64,000 nt of DNA, from positions 1-64,000 of the forward strand of contig NZ_CAMEFX010000009.1 of NCBI RefSeq assembly GCF_945915845.1. The letters are read 5' to 3'. The notes below the pieces were generated by a model. It saw only the letters and a program-made list of their open reading frames with translations. It was not told the origin of the DNA and ran no database searches. This document shows, one piece after another, positions 1-8,806 of the stretch. The stretch's first letter is position 1; every line of letters starts with the position of its first letter. The DNA is from an uncultured Actinobacillus sp. GTDB lineage: Bacteria > Pseudomonadota > Gammaproteobacteria > Enterobacterales > Pasteurellaceae. Both the position numbers and the translations under genes were made by a program.

Positions 1-1290
1 CTGAGCTATCTGCACTTGAAGCTGAAGATGCTGCTGAAGACGCTGAGCTATCTGCGCTTGAAGCAGATGATGCTGCTGAAGACGCTGAGCTATCCGCACT
101 TGACGCTGAAGATGCTGCTGAGCTTGCTGAGCTGTCTGCACTTGAAGCAGAAGATGCCGCTGAAGACGCTGAGCTGTTCGCACTTGAAGCAGAAGATGCT
201 GCTGAAGACGCTGAGCTGTCTGCACTTGAAGCAGAAGATGCTGCTGAAGACGCTGAGCTGTCTGCGCTTGAAGCAGATGACGCTGCTGAAGACGCTGAGC
301 TATCCGCACTTGACGCTGAAGACGCTGCTGAAGACGCTGAGCTATCTGCACTTGAAGCTGATGAAGCTGCTGAAGACGCTGAGCTGTCTGCACTTGAAGC
401 TGAAGAAGCTGCTGATGAAGCTGAGCTATCTGCACTTGAAGCAGAAGATGCTGCTGAGCTTGCAGAACTATCTGCACTTGAAGCAGAAGAAGCTGCTGAG
501 CTTGCAGAGCTATTTGCGCTTGAAGCAGATGACGCTGCTGAGCTTGCAGAGCTGTTTGCACTTGAAGCTGATGACGCTGCACTTGAAGCTGAGCTGTTCG
601 CGCTTGAAGCAGATGACGCTGCTGAAGACGCTGAGCTGTTTGCGCTTGACGCTGAAGATGCTGCTGAGCTTGCTGAGCTGTTTGCGCTTGAAGCAGATGA
701 CGCTGCACTTGAAGCTGAGCTATTTGCGCTTGACGCTGAAGACGCTGCTGAAGACGCTGAGCTGTTCGCGCTTGAGGCTGATGAAGCCGCTGAGCTTGCT
801 GAGCTGTTTGCGCTTGAAGCAGATGACGCTGCACTTGAAGCTGAGCTATTCGCGCTTGAAGCAGAAGATGCTGCTGAAGACGCTGAGCTGTTTGCGCTTG
901 ACGCTGATGATGCCGCTGAGCTTGCAGAGCTGTTCGCGCTTGAAGCAGAAGACGCTGCTGAAGACGCTGAGCTATTTGCACTTGACGCTGAAGACGCCGC
1001 AGAGCTTGCTGAGCTATTTGCGCTTGAAGCAGATGACGCCGCTGAAGACGCTGAGCTATTTGCGCTTGAAGCTGATGAAGCCGCCGAGCTTGCTGAGCTA
1101 TTTGCGCTTGAAGCAGAAGACGCTGCTGAAGACGCTGAGCTGTTTGCGCTTGACGCTGATGACGCTGCTGAAGACGCTGAGCTATTTGCGCTTGAAGCAG
1201 AAGATGCCGCTGAGCTTGCAGAGCTATTCGCGCTTGACGCTGAAGACGCTGCAGAGCTTGCAGAGCTGTTCGCGCTTGAAGCAGAGCTTC
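1..1290 (-). repeat. 42-bp tandem repeat coding a 14-residue Ser/Ala stalk
   Basis: Thirty complete units and one partial unit of exactly 42 bp are in phase from position 1 to about 1290, and the array continues off the left edge. Each codes 14 residues, typically SSAASSASSADSSA or the same with N for D, and so equals two heptads, as expected for a trimeric coiled-coil stalk. The units differ mainly at third codon positions. Units 1-12 (nearest the C-terminus) carry D in all but one; units 13-31 all carry N. The same array gives a long spurious open frame on the plus strand. Confidence 0.95.
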
Positions 1291-4200
1291 TCGCTACTTC
1301 TGCTGATGAAGCGGCAGCTGAGGCGGCAGTGCTGATTTTCTCCATATTTTCCGTTACGCTAGACGCCGCTGCGGATGCGGATGAGATAGCATTTTTCGCT
1401 GTGCTTGATAAGCCATAGGTCACTGTGCCGTTGCCGTCTGTGGTTACGGTTAAGTCAGAGGTTGCAGCAAAAGCGATAGTGTCATTGTTTGCCAATGACC
1501 AAGTTTTTGCATCACCTGAGGTATTCGCATTTTCAGTCTGATTATTTGCGATCTTAAACTTAAAGTTTGTGCTGCTGTTAGCTTTGCTTGCAATGGCTTC
1601 ATCAACGGTATTTTTGCCTGTGCCGCCGATATCGGTCATCTTCAACGAGCCGTTTGCCTGAACAGCCGCGTTTCCGCCTAAAATGCCTTTAACACTGCTT
1701 GCAACATTACCTAAAACCATATTGGTTGCGTGTAACTGCGAACCATTGATCGCTTCCGTTGAATCCGCTGCAATTGTACCTGCGGCAACGTTGATGATTT
1801 TACGTTGTCCGCCCGTCGCGTTACTACCGACGCTCACAAAGCTGCCTGCACCTGATACATTACCGGAGAAATTGCCATAGGTAATACCGTTAACAGTGGC
1901 TTGTGTGATACTGGTTGCAATCGTGCTGTGTGAGCCATCTTCGCCTGAGTTTGCGCCTAAGATCACAGCACCGTCTTTGCCTGAGCTTAAACGAATATTC
2001 GCCCCTAAGGTTGTGGCGTTGTTAGAAAGTGCGGTCGTATTTGAGCCGATTACGGTGGTTGAAGCGGCGTTGGTGGTTACGCCACGGCTTTCTAAGCCTG
2101 CGCTTGAGCCTTTACCGATTACTACGCTATTGCTTGATACGCCGTCAATAAAGGCATCTTGACCGAGTACGACGCCACTTGTTGCATTTGCAAAAACACG
2201 TGCGTTAGTCCCCATAGCAATAGAATTATCTGCACGTGCGAATGCGCCGTTACCCATTGCGATACTGCTTGTACCGTTTGCGGCAGCGTTGTTACCGATT
2301 GAGATTGTTGTTGCGGCGTTCGTGGTTGAATTGTTACCTAAGGCAATGCTGTTGGTGCCGGTTGCATTGGCGTCTTTACCTAAAGCGGTCGCATTTACGC
2401 CGTTGGTTTTGGCTTCAACCCCTAATGCTAACGATTTTGTGCCGTTTGCTTTTGCGCTGTCGCCAATCGCTATTGCGTGCAAACCGTCAATCACTTGCGA
2501 AGAAACACCAAGGGCAATAGCACCATTTGTGCTTGCATTTGCGCCACGACCAATCGCCACAGAGCCTACGCCTGAAGAACGGGTGTTCGCACCATAAGCG
2601 ACTGCGCCTTCAAGGGTTGATGAAGCGTTATAACCGACTGTCGTGGTGTTTGGTTGAGACGATGAACCGGAAACCGCTTTTGCACCGATGGCAATCGCAT
2701 TTGTGCCTGCTGCGCCGCTACCGTTTTCGTTCTCTAAACCTGCAGCCGAATTTACGCCGTAATATTTGGTTCTATTGTTCGTGTTGTTAATTGCTTGGCT
2801 AAGGTTAAACGCCACTGAGAACAATTGCGAGCCGTTGATCGCTTCCGTTGAAGTTTGACTGATTTCGCCTGCTGCTACGTTGACGATTTTACGCTGACCG
2901 CCGGTTGAGCTGTTACCTACGCTGACGTAACTGCCGTTTCCGCCATCAGTTAAACCTGAGAAACCGTTATAAGTAATGCCATTAACAGTTGCAGTTGTTG
3001 TGTTAGTCACATTACGATCTGCTTTTGAGCCGGCACCTAAAACAACACTGTTGGCTTTCAATGCTGTTGCACCGCTACCGATTGCAATTGCGTTAGTTGA
3101 AGATGCGTTTGCACCGCCACCAATCGCAATACTATTTGTATTCGCTGTGGTGTTGTTACCTACTGAAACGCCATTTGCGCCGTTTACAAATGCGCCATTA
3201 CCCACCGCAACAGCGTTGTTTGCTGATGTAATAGCGGAATCTTTACCAAGCGCAACAGAATTGTTTGAATTTACGTCCGCACTTGCGTTATAACCAATCG
3301 CAATACTATCCGCCCCTTTGGCATAGTCGTTGTTTAGGTTTTTATTTGATGCGATTAAGGCTTGTTCTTCTGCCGTTAATAAGTTTGTAATCGCCGCGTC
3401 GGTAGAAAGTGCGGTCTGAATTCGGTTTAAATAGGTTTGTAATTGCTCATCAGTAATCGTGCCGCTTAAGCGTGCAATGTCCGCTTTTAAGGTGTTTAAT
3501 GCGATGGCTTTGTCGGTGTTATCTGTACCTAAGCGTGTTGAAACCTCGTTTAAGGCGTTTGTGAGCGATTGCAATTCACTGTTGTCAAAGGTTTCACCGG
3601 CTTTTTTACGTAAGTCGATGGTTAATTGTTGTGAAAGTGCGTCGATATAGGTTGAGTAGTCCGCTTGACGTTTAACCACAGCTGCCATTTTGGCGGCGTC
3701 GCCGTTGGCATTTGTGGTATCAATAGACATAAAGCGGATACCTAAGCTGCTTGAGCCTAATGCTTTGTCTAATTTATCTTCAAGGGTTTTCACTTGCGCC
3801 ACGTTGACGGCGTCAGTCGCCGCCGCACCGGAAGCAACGTTAACGATACGACGTTCAAGCCCTTTGGAACCTACAGAGATTACGCCCACTTTGGCTGAGG
3901 TTGGGATTGAGTAAGCACCTTTGGCTGTCCAACCCGCTTGACTAAGCTGTTCATCTGTGTAGTCCGTTTTTGAGCCCACCCCTAATGCCACTGAGTTGGC
4001 AAGAGTTGCGATGGCGTTGTTACCAATCGCCATGCTGCTGATGTTGGCCGATTTTGAGCCTACACCGAGAGAAAGAGCGTTTTGTCCCATAGCTTTCGCT
4101 GCAGTACCGATTGCCATTGCCCCTTCTTGGTTAGCATAGGTGTATGAACCGATAGCAAATGCGTTGTTGGCAAGTGAGAACGAACCACGACCGATCGCAA

Positions 4201-5710
4201 TGGAGTTGTTTTGACGAGCAACAGAGTTTGAACCTAATACGATGGTGTTTTTACCGCCATCTGAGGTGGTGATATTGGCAACATCGTTGAAGGTTTGTTT
4301 TTCGCTAACAAGCGTATTAGCGTTGCTAACAATGCTTTCTAAGGTAGTTAGGTTGGTTTCTGTGCCTAATAAACCGTCTAAGCCAAAAATATTTTGACCA
4401 TCGATTGTGCCGCGAGTATTCATTCTAGCGTTGGCATACACGTTTGAACCGATTGCAATGGCATTTTCCCCGGCTGAATAGGCTTTATAACCGTAACCCA
4501 TACCGCCATTTTTTAGGATTTGGATATTGTTACCCACACCTACGGAGTTATCAGCGAAGACATTGGTATATGAACCGATCGCCGCCGAGCCCACGCCTTC
4601 CGCACGTGAGTATGTCCCTAATGAGGTCGCTCGTTCTTTAAGCGCAAAGGATAAAGTACCTACTGCAGTTGCCCCTTTAGCGGCTGCAAGTGTACGCGAA
4701 CCGATAGCAATTGCACCGATACCGTTTGCAAGGGTTGGTGAGTAGATAACACTATCACTTTTCGCATCGGTTGTGGTGTTGTAACCATATTTGTCGTTAA
4801 TCCGAGCTCCGTTTTGAATCTGACCAATTTTGAGTGTTGCGCCCGGCAACTGCGTGTCATATAACTCTTTAAAATAATTTCGATAATCGTAGGTACTAAT
4901 AGGGTCTCTAAAACCTCCGGATGCTGCCACGTCATCAGAACCGATAGCAATAGAAGAATAGCCCATTGCATAGGTATCTGAACCCACCGCCGTCGCTTGT
5001 CCGGCAGCCACTGAGCGTGAGCCCACCGCTGTACCCTGAGAAGCATTATCTATTACGAGAGCATCTACACCAATTGCCGTCCCTTTAGCCGAGTTAGCCG
5101 CAACACGTGCATTCGTACCGATAGCTGTTGCTTGTCCGGAACCTGTACCAATGACAGAGTTATAACCGACTGCGACAGATTGAGCTGAGTTTGTTGAAAT
5201 ATTGGCACTTCTGCCGATTACTGTCGTCAATCCAGATAATGTCACAGCATTACGACCAACAACGGTTGAATCATCAGCACCCGAGCCAATCGTTGAGTTA
5301 TAACCAATTAACACATTACCTGCGGTACCGCTTGATGTTGTGTTAATACCAATAACAACGTTTTCACCACCTATGTTATTAATACCTGCACTGGTATTTT
5401 GGTAAACCGTTAAAATGGTAGAGTTTTTGTTACGGCTATTGCTAATCGTATCGCCTCTACTTGGCGCGATATAACCCGTATTTTCGTCCATCGCTAAACG
5501 AGCCGCTTCAGCATCATTAGGCGCAACCGCCCCTAATAAACCTAATGACGCAACCCCTACCGCACCTAATGTGCTTAATGATGAACCTGAAGAAATATCA
5601 GTGCGTTCATCGGTTTGTGAAGCAGCCTTGCCGCTTGCTTTTGCTAACTCTGATACAACGACTAATTTACCCGTTGTTTTATTAAATATGACTTTGAATA
5701 TTTTATTCAT
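1..5710 (-). CDS. Giant YadA-like trimeric autotransporter adhesin (C-terminus outside window)
   Basis: This is a surface adhesin of the trimeric (type Vc) autotransporter class, which forms a stalk-and-head fibre on the outer membrane. The frame is open from the ATG at 5710 to position 1, giving about 1,900 residues. It begins with an extended signal peptide region (MNKIFKVIFNKTTGKLVVVS), then many YadA-head left-handed beta-roll repeats of the AIG.NA / AVG..A kind. Three neck motifs follow (INVAAG...AINGSQL type, near 3863-3772, 2910-2810 and 1820-1725), each after a beta-roll stretch; a predicted helical stalk of about 150 residues follows the first. From about residue 1470 the protein is a 14-residue Ser/Ala repeat that runs off the window. 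The membrane anchor is therefore not seen. Two uptake signal sequences lie in the gene (2027-2035, 3407-3415). The class is certain; ligand and orthology to Hia or EmaA are unknown. Confidence 0.93.
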   Translation of the reverse strand, partial: MNKIFKVIFNKTTGKLVVVSELAKASGKAASQTDERTDISSGSSLSTLGAVGVASLGLLGAVAPNDAEAARLAMDENTGYIAPSRGDTISNSRNKNSTILTVYQNTSAGINNIGGENVVIGINTTSSGTAGNVLIGYNSTIGSGADDSTVVGRNAVTLSGLTTVIGRSANISTNSAQSVAVGYNSVIGTGSGQATAIGTNARVAANSAKGTAIGVDALVIDNASQGTAVGSRSVAAGQATAVGSDTYAMGYSSIAIGSDDVAASGGFRDPISTYDYRNYFKELYDTQLPGATLKIGQIQNGARINDKYGYNTTTDAKSDSVIYSPTLANGIGAIAIGSRTLAAAKGATAVGTLSFALKERATSLGTYSRAEGVGSAAIGSYTNVFADNSVGVGNNIQILKNGGMGYGYKAYSAGENAIAIGSNVYANARMNTRGTIDGQNIFGLDGLLGTETNLTTLESIVSNANTLVSEKQTFNDVANITTSDGGKNTIVLGSNSVARQNNSIAIGRGSFSLANNAFAIGSYTYANQEGAMAIGTAAKAMGQNALSLGVGSKSANISSMAIGNNAIATLANSVALGVGSKTDYTDEQLSQAGWTAKGAYSIPTSAKVGVISVGSKGLERRIVNVASGAAATDAVNVAQVKTLEDKLDKALGSSSLGIRFMSIDTTNANGDAAKMAAVVKRQADYSTYIDALSQQLTIDLRKKAGETFDNSELQSLTNALNEVSTRLGTDNTDKAIALNTLKADIARLSGTITDEQLQTYLNRIQTALSTDAAITNLLTAEEQALIASNKNLNNDYAKGADSIAIGYNASADVNSNNSVALGKDSAITSANNAVAVGNGAFVNGANGVSVGNNTTANTNSIAIGGGANASSTNAIAIGSGATALKANSVVLGAGSKADRNVTNTTTATVNGITYNGFSGLTDGGNGSYVSVGNSSTGGQRKIVNVAAGEISQTSTEAINGSQLFSVAFNLSQAINNTNNRTKYYGVNSAAGLENENGSGAAGTNAIAIGAKAVSGSSSQPNTTTVGYNASSTLEGAVAYGANTRSSGVGSVAIGRGANASTNGAIALGVSSQVIDGLHAIAIGDSAKANGTKSLALGVEAKTNGVNATALGKDANATGTNSIALGNNSTTNAATTISIGNNAAANGTSSIAMGNGAFARADNSIAMGTNARVFANATSGVVLGQDAFIDGVSSNSVVIGKGSSAGLESRGVTTNAASTTVIGSNTTALSNNATTLGANIRLSSGKDGAVILGANSGEDGSHSTIATSITQATVNGITYGNFSGNVSGAGSFVSVGSNATGGQRKIINVAAGTIAADSTEAINGSQLHATNMVLGNVASSVKGILGGNAAVQANGSLKMTDIGGTGKNTVDEAIASKANSSTNFKFKIANNQTENANTSGDAKTWSLANNDTIAFAATSDLTVTTDGNGTVTYGLSSTAKNAISSASAAASSVTENMEKISTAASAAASSAEVARSSASSANSSASSAASSASSANSSASSAASSASSANSSASSAASSASSANSSASSAASSASSANSSASSAASSASSANSSASSAASSASSANSSASSAASSASSANSSASSAASSASSANSSASSAASSASSANSSASSAASSASSANSSASSAASSASSANSSASSAASSASSANSSASSAASSASSANSSASSAASSASSANSSASSAASSASSANSSASSAASSASSANSSASSAASSASSANSSASSAASSASSANSSASSAASSASSADSSASSAASSASSADSSASSAASSASSADSSASSAASSASSADSSASSAASSASSADSSASSAASSASSADSSASSAASSASSADSSASSAASSASSANSSASSAASSASSADSSASSAASSASSADSSASSAASSASSADSSASSAASSASSADSS

Positions 5711-5733
5711 TCGTCGATTACCCTATGTTGTTG

Positions 5734-5749
5734 AATACCGCGCGGTATT
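5734..5749. promoter_or_regulatory. 16-bp perfect palindrome just upstream of the adhesin start
   Basis: AATACCGCGCGGTATT is a perfect palindrome whose near edge is 24 bases before the adhesin ATG. It could be an operator or an mRNA hairpin near the ribosome-binding region. No strong Shine-Dalgarno sequence is visible next to the ATG, so an RNA role is possible. Function is inferred only from position and symmetry. Confidence 0.4.
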
Positions 5750-5898
5750 TTTTACAAAGCAAATTTACCCACCGCAGGGCAAATGCCTTGCAGCAACCGT
5801 TTTAATGATGGAAAGAGTGATATGAATCGTTATCTCTTATTCAAAAGTTACAACTAAAACTCAATAACACGTTGAATTAAAAAGAATTTTTTCGCCAT

Positions 5899-5907
5899 GG
5901 GGGGGGG
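5899..5907. promoter_or_regulatory. Poly-G (9) tract upstream of the adhesin gene; candidate phase-variation site
   Basis: Nine consecutive G (C on the coding strand) lie about 190 bases upstream of the adhesin ATG. The tract is the left arm of a small hairpin (GGGTAG-CACA-CTACCC). On the coding strand the C run is followed directly by ATG GCG AAA AAA, a 14-codon reading frame. Runs of this length slip during replication, and a poly-G tract upstream of uspA1 of Moraxella catarrhalis switches adhesin expression. The rest of 5711-6080 is AT-rich leader; I see no convincing sigma-70 promoter. Confidence 0.5.
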
Positions 5908-6080
5908 TAGCACACTACCCTCCCAATCGTCAAGATTTTATTTCCGTTTTAGGTTAATTCCCTTTTAAAATACCTAATAAAGGTAAATTATAAGGATTTG
6001 CGAAGCGTATATTACTTATTTATATTTTGCATGCAATCATCTTTACATATCTTTACATTTCTTCAACATTTGATAAATCA

Positions 6081-6305
6081 GGGCGAAAATATTTTGCCCC
6101 GACATGTTGTTTTTTCATCTATCCTACGTCGTTTTGCGTTCTCGGACAGGGATAAACCCTGTCCCTACGACATATGGCGATGACACCGATAACATCTGTG
6201 ACGTAATCGGTTAGATATGAACTGTAGGGACGCCACGCTTGGCGTCCATAAACATAAATTACACTTCGCCTTTGTAATGGACGCCAAGCGTGGCGTCCCT
6301 ACAAT
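6081..6305. repeat. Intergenic palindrome block A
   Basis: Several short palindromes are packed here: GGGCGAAAATATTTTGCCCC (6081-6100), one with arms GGACAGGG/CCCTGTCC (6144-6164), and a facing pair of GGACGCCACGCTTGGCGTCC units (6228-6247, and its complement at 6279-6298). Most have GTAGGG or CCCTAC on one outer side. Short open frames here are translations of the repeats, not genes. Confidence 0.85.
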
Positions 6306-6368
6306 ACCGTTATTTATTTGAGGTTGTCATCAGTCTGAAATCCCACGTATGATGTGGGATTTTTATTT

Positions 6369-6501
6369 GGGGCGAAAAATATTTCGCCCCGACATGTTGT
6401 TTTTTCATCTATCCTACGTCGTTTGGGGTTCTCGGACAGGGATAAACCCTGTCCCTACGGGTGGGTGTGGAATGGTTGTAGGGGCTAATCACATTAGCCC
6501 C
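6369..6501. repeat. Intergenic palindrome block B
   Basis: This is a second block with the same order as block A at its start: a GGGGCGAA...TTCGCCCC palindrome (6369-6390), a shared spacer with the ATGTTGTTTTTTC and TTCTCGGACAG segments, the GGACAGGG/CCCTGTCC palindrome (6434-6454), then a further core with arms GGGGCTAAT/ATTAGCCCC (6481-6501). The shared spacer shows that blocks A and B are copies of one composite element. Confidence 0.85.
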
Positions 6502-6598
6502 AAATTATTGGAAATATCACTAGATTTTTCTTTACTTACCGCGGGCTAACGCCCACGGTTACCGGATGGCAAGAACGTGGTTTTAATTACGCGTAACT

Positions 6599-7027
6599 TT
6601 AAGTTGTTCTATTCTTTATAGGATTGTTTTCCATCGGTTTCGGGAAAGGGATATGTTTCGGAGAATACGCCAAAATGTAAATATCATTTTCGGTTAATTT
6701 CTGATAATGAAGTACGGCTGATGAAGTTAATCCATTGATATTCCAAGCAAGATTTATTGTATAACAATTGGGTTCATCTGTTTGATATGGTCCGGAATGA
6801 TAATGCCAACACTGACCTTTTTTATACCATTCTGAACCCGCAATTTCTTGCTGATGATTATCTTGCCAAGATGTTTTATTTTTTCCTTTTAATGGCAATC
6901 CTTGTTCGACACTTTCGACAAATTCAAGCAGCATATCAATTTGGAATTCGTTAAAATAGGGTAAATCTTGAAAATATTCTTCATTTAAGAATCCATTTTC
7001 AAACTCCGGTGAAAATAATACATTCAT
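6599..7027 (-). CDS. Hypothetical protein, second gene of a coupled pair
   Basis: I do not recognise this 142-residue protein. It is soluble-looking, with no signal peptide or membrane segment; the N-terminal half is acidic and the C-terminal half carries a WHYHSGPY stretch followed by apparent beta strands ending LAYSPKHIPFPKP. That strand pattern recalls small toxin or RNase folds such as RelE, but key residues cannot be assigned and this is only a guess. Its ATG overlaps the stop codon of the upstream gene by one base (TAATG), so the two are very probably translated together. The pair sits in the repeat-rich region beside the adhesin gene, a typical place for accessory genes. Confidence 0.6.
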   Translation of the reverse strand: MNVLFSPEFENGFLNEEYFQDLPYFNEFQIDMLLEFVESVEQGLPLKGKNKTSWQDNHQQEIAGSEWYKKGQCWHYHSGPYQTDEPNCYTINLAWNINGLTSSAVLHYQKLTENDIYILAYSPKHIPFPKPMENNPIKNRTT

Positions 7028-7539
7028 TAAACTCTCCGTTTTGATAACAATAAAGCACGTTTTTCTTCACGAGAAAGTGTTCCGTCAAATTTTAAATTGA
7101 CTGTTTGAGTTTCAGTATACAAGCGGTCATTTAAGACTTCTTCAGCACGTTTTTGATATTCGCAGGCTTTAAATAAATGCGTGATTTTATCTAGCGTGTC
7201 TTTAAATTGATTTAGCACGGTTTCCAGTTCGCTTCCTTTTTGGGCATAACGCTGGCAGTAAAATAGTAATCCTGCGGCTTCTTTAAACATATTCAACCAT
7301 TCAATCTCTGTTGATTGTTTGAAAATTAAATGCTGTTTAGAAGCAATTTGATAAAGCGCAAACAACACCCGCTCTGCCATAAAGACACGGTTTGTTAGTT
7401 CAGTTATATCAACGCCTGTTACTAATTCTTCATAATGAAGAATATGACTAATATATTGATGCTGTTTTGGTAAATCTATTGGTTGAGCAATCATAACCGC
7501 TGAAGCTACCGCAGCACTCACTAAATTTAATGAAGACAT
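7027..7539 (-). CDS. Hypothetical protein, first gene of a coupled pair
   Basis: This 170-residue protein is not recognised. The first 20 residues (MSSLNLVSAAVASAVMIAQP) are hydrophobic and could be a membrane-associating segment or uncleaved signal; the rest looks all-helical and fairly charged, ending in a basic KRALLLSKRRV tail. A good ribosome-binding sequence (AAGGAG) precedes the ATG. The stop overlaps the start of the downstream gene by one base. A helical partner followed by a small mixed-fold protein would fit a toxin-immunity or regulatory pair, but the sequence does not prove it. Confidence 0.6.
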   Translation of the reverse strand: MSSLNLVSAAVASAVMIAQPIDLPKQHQYISHILHYEELVTGVDITELTNRVFMAERVLFALYQIASKQHLIFKQSTEIEWLNMFKEAAGLLFYCQRYAQKGSELETVLNQFKDTLDKITHLFKACEYQKRAEEVLNDRLYTETQTVNLKFDGTLSREEKRALLLSKRRV

Positions 7540-7648
7540 CGCTTGCTCCTTGAGATGTAAGTGATGAAATGTGAGTTATCTTCGCATATTCAGCCCCAAA
7601 AGAAAACCGCTCTGTATAATTATTGACAAACGCATCTATTTTTTTATA

Positions 7649-8145
7649 AGGGCGAAAATATTTCGCCCGTACATGTTGTTTTTCCACCCACCCTACGCCG
7701 TTTTTGCGTTCTCGGACAGGGATAAACCCTGTCCCTACGATGTATGGCGATGACGCCGATAACATCTGTGACGTTATCGATTAGGGGCGAAATATCTTTC
7801 GCCCCCAATCAATCACAGGAACATCAGGGCAAAAAATATTTTGCCCCTACATATTGTTCGCGATAAATCAAGGCCGAAAAATATTTCGCCCTAAATCATG
7901 CCGTAGGGACACACTGCGTGTGTCCGAAAAATATTAAAAAAATCAAAAGGGTGTGAAAATATTGGTAACGGACACACGCAGTGTGTCCCTACAAGAGTGA
8001 CCAAGATTTTTCCAATGATTTCAATGGATTAACCGTAGGGGCGAAATATCTTTCGCCCCAAAAACATTCGTGATAAATCAGGGCGAAAAATATTTTGCCC
8101 CTACATGTTGTTCACGATAAATCAAGGCCGAAAAATATTTCGCCC
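7649..8145. repeat. Intergenic palindrome block C (inverted counterpart of block D)
   Basis: A 500-bp gene-free stretch made almost wholly of palindromes: at least five of the GGGCGAAA..TTTCGCCC type, one with arms GGACAGGG/CCCTGTCC, and two facing units of the GGACACACGCAGTGTGTCC type separated by an AT-rich spacer (about 7912-7993). Spacers ATGTTGTTTTTCCA, GATGACGCCGATAACA and TTTCAATGGATTAACC are shared with other blocks. Much of it matches the reverse complement of 11647-12013. Open frames running through it are repeat translations. Confidence 0.88.
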
Positions 8146-8153
8146 AAAAATCA

Positions 8154-8756
8154 TTAGGAATTCGTTGATATCGCACAATGCCATTGCCATGGTAAATTTT
8201 CTAGGCGGGTGCGTTCTTTATCTACGACATATTTTTTGAGGTAGCCGATGAGTTTGACTTTGCTCATGTTCATGAGTTTCTGGGTTTTCGGAACTTTGAC
8301 GATGTATTGGTATTGAACAAAACCGCAATTTTCAACCTGTTCACCGCGCGCTACGTTGACTTGCCAATTGGATTGGGTGGGGGTGGGTGAATAGATGACG
8401 AAGCTGTATAGGGCGTTGTTTTTTTGTTGTAGGTCGAAATGTTTTACCCCAGTGTTACGGTAGATTTTTTCGCGCAATGCTTGGCGTTCGGTGAGTGTGC
8501 GTTGTTCTTGGTTGCGGTCGTGGAGTAATTCGATTTCGCTGTTCCAATTTTCTAGGCTGTCTTTGTCTTCGAGATAGACAAATCGGGCGATGGTGCCGAG
8601 ATCGCTGTCTGCTTTGCGTTGGTAATTTTTGCCGTTATGTTGGAGCGTTTGTGGCGCGTTGAGTTGGGTATGTTGTTCTGTTGGTGTGTTGTTCGGTGCA
8701 TTGGTGATGGTGCAGCCGGTTAAAAGTGAGGTCATGAATAAGGTTGTTTTTTTCAT
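8154..8756 (-). CDS. Predicted outer-membrane or periplasmic lipoprotein
   Basis: A 200-residue protein with a lipoprotein signal peptide: MKK, a hydrophobic run, then the lipobox LLTGC with Cys15 as the lipidated residue. The mature part starts with a Thr/Asn/Gln-rich linker and has a mixed alpha/beta composition with no motif I can name. Residues 130-150 (YSPTPTQSNWQVNVARGEQVENCG) look like surface strands. It sits alone between palindrome block C and yaaA; a single GGGCGAAAAATATTTCGCCC palindrome (8777-8796) lies just upstream of its start. Function unknown. Confidence 0.75.
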   Translation of the reverse strand: MKKTTLFMTSLLTGCTITNAPNNTPTEQHTQLNAPQTLQHNGKNYQRKADSDLGTIARFVYLEDKDSLENWNSEIELLHDRNQEQRTLTERQALREKIYRNTGVKHFDLQQKNNALYSFVIYSPTPTQSNWQVNVARGEQVENCGFVQYQYIVKVPKTQKLMNMSKVKLIGYLKKYVVDKERTRLENLPWQWHCAISTNS

Positions 8757-8806
8757 TTTCAGTTCTCTATATTTGAGGGCGAAAAATATTTCGCCCGTAC
8801 AGTTTG

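Noticed and set aside
1-1290. 42-bp direct repeats as a CRISPR array
   Set aside because: The repeats are contiguous without unique spacers and are in-frame coding sequence.
16-1335. Long plus-strand open frame of about 440 residues with Leu/Lys repeats
   Set aside because: It is the antisense shadow of the adhesin repeat; the minus-strand frame continues from a proper start with ESPR signal and head domains.
5998-6549. Small frames coding sequences such as RTGINPVPT
   Set aside because: They are translations of the intergenic palindromes, recurring in other frames and places.
7448-7765. Minus-strand frame with GTGFIPVRERKNGVGW
   Set aside because: It begins in the palindrome block and only then enters the 170-residue gene in another frame.
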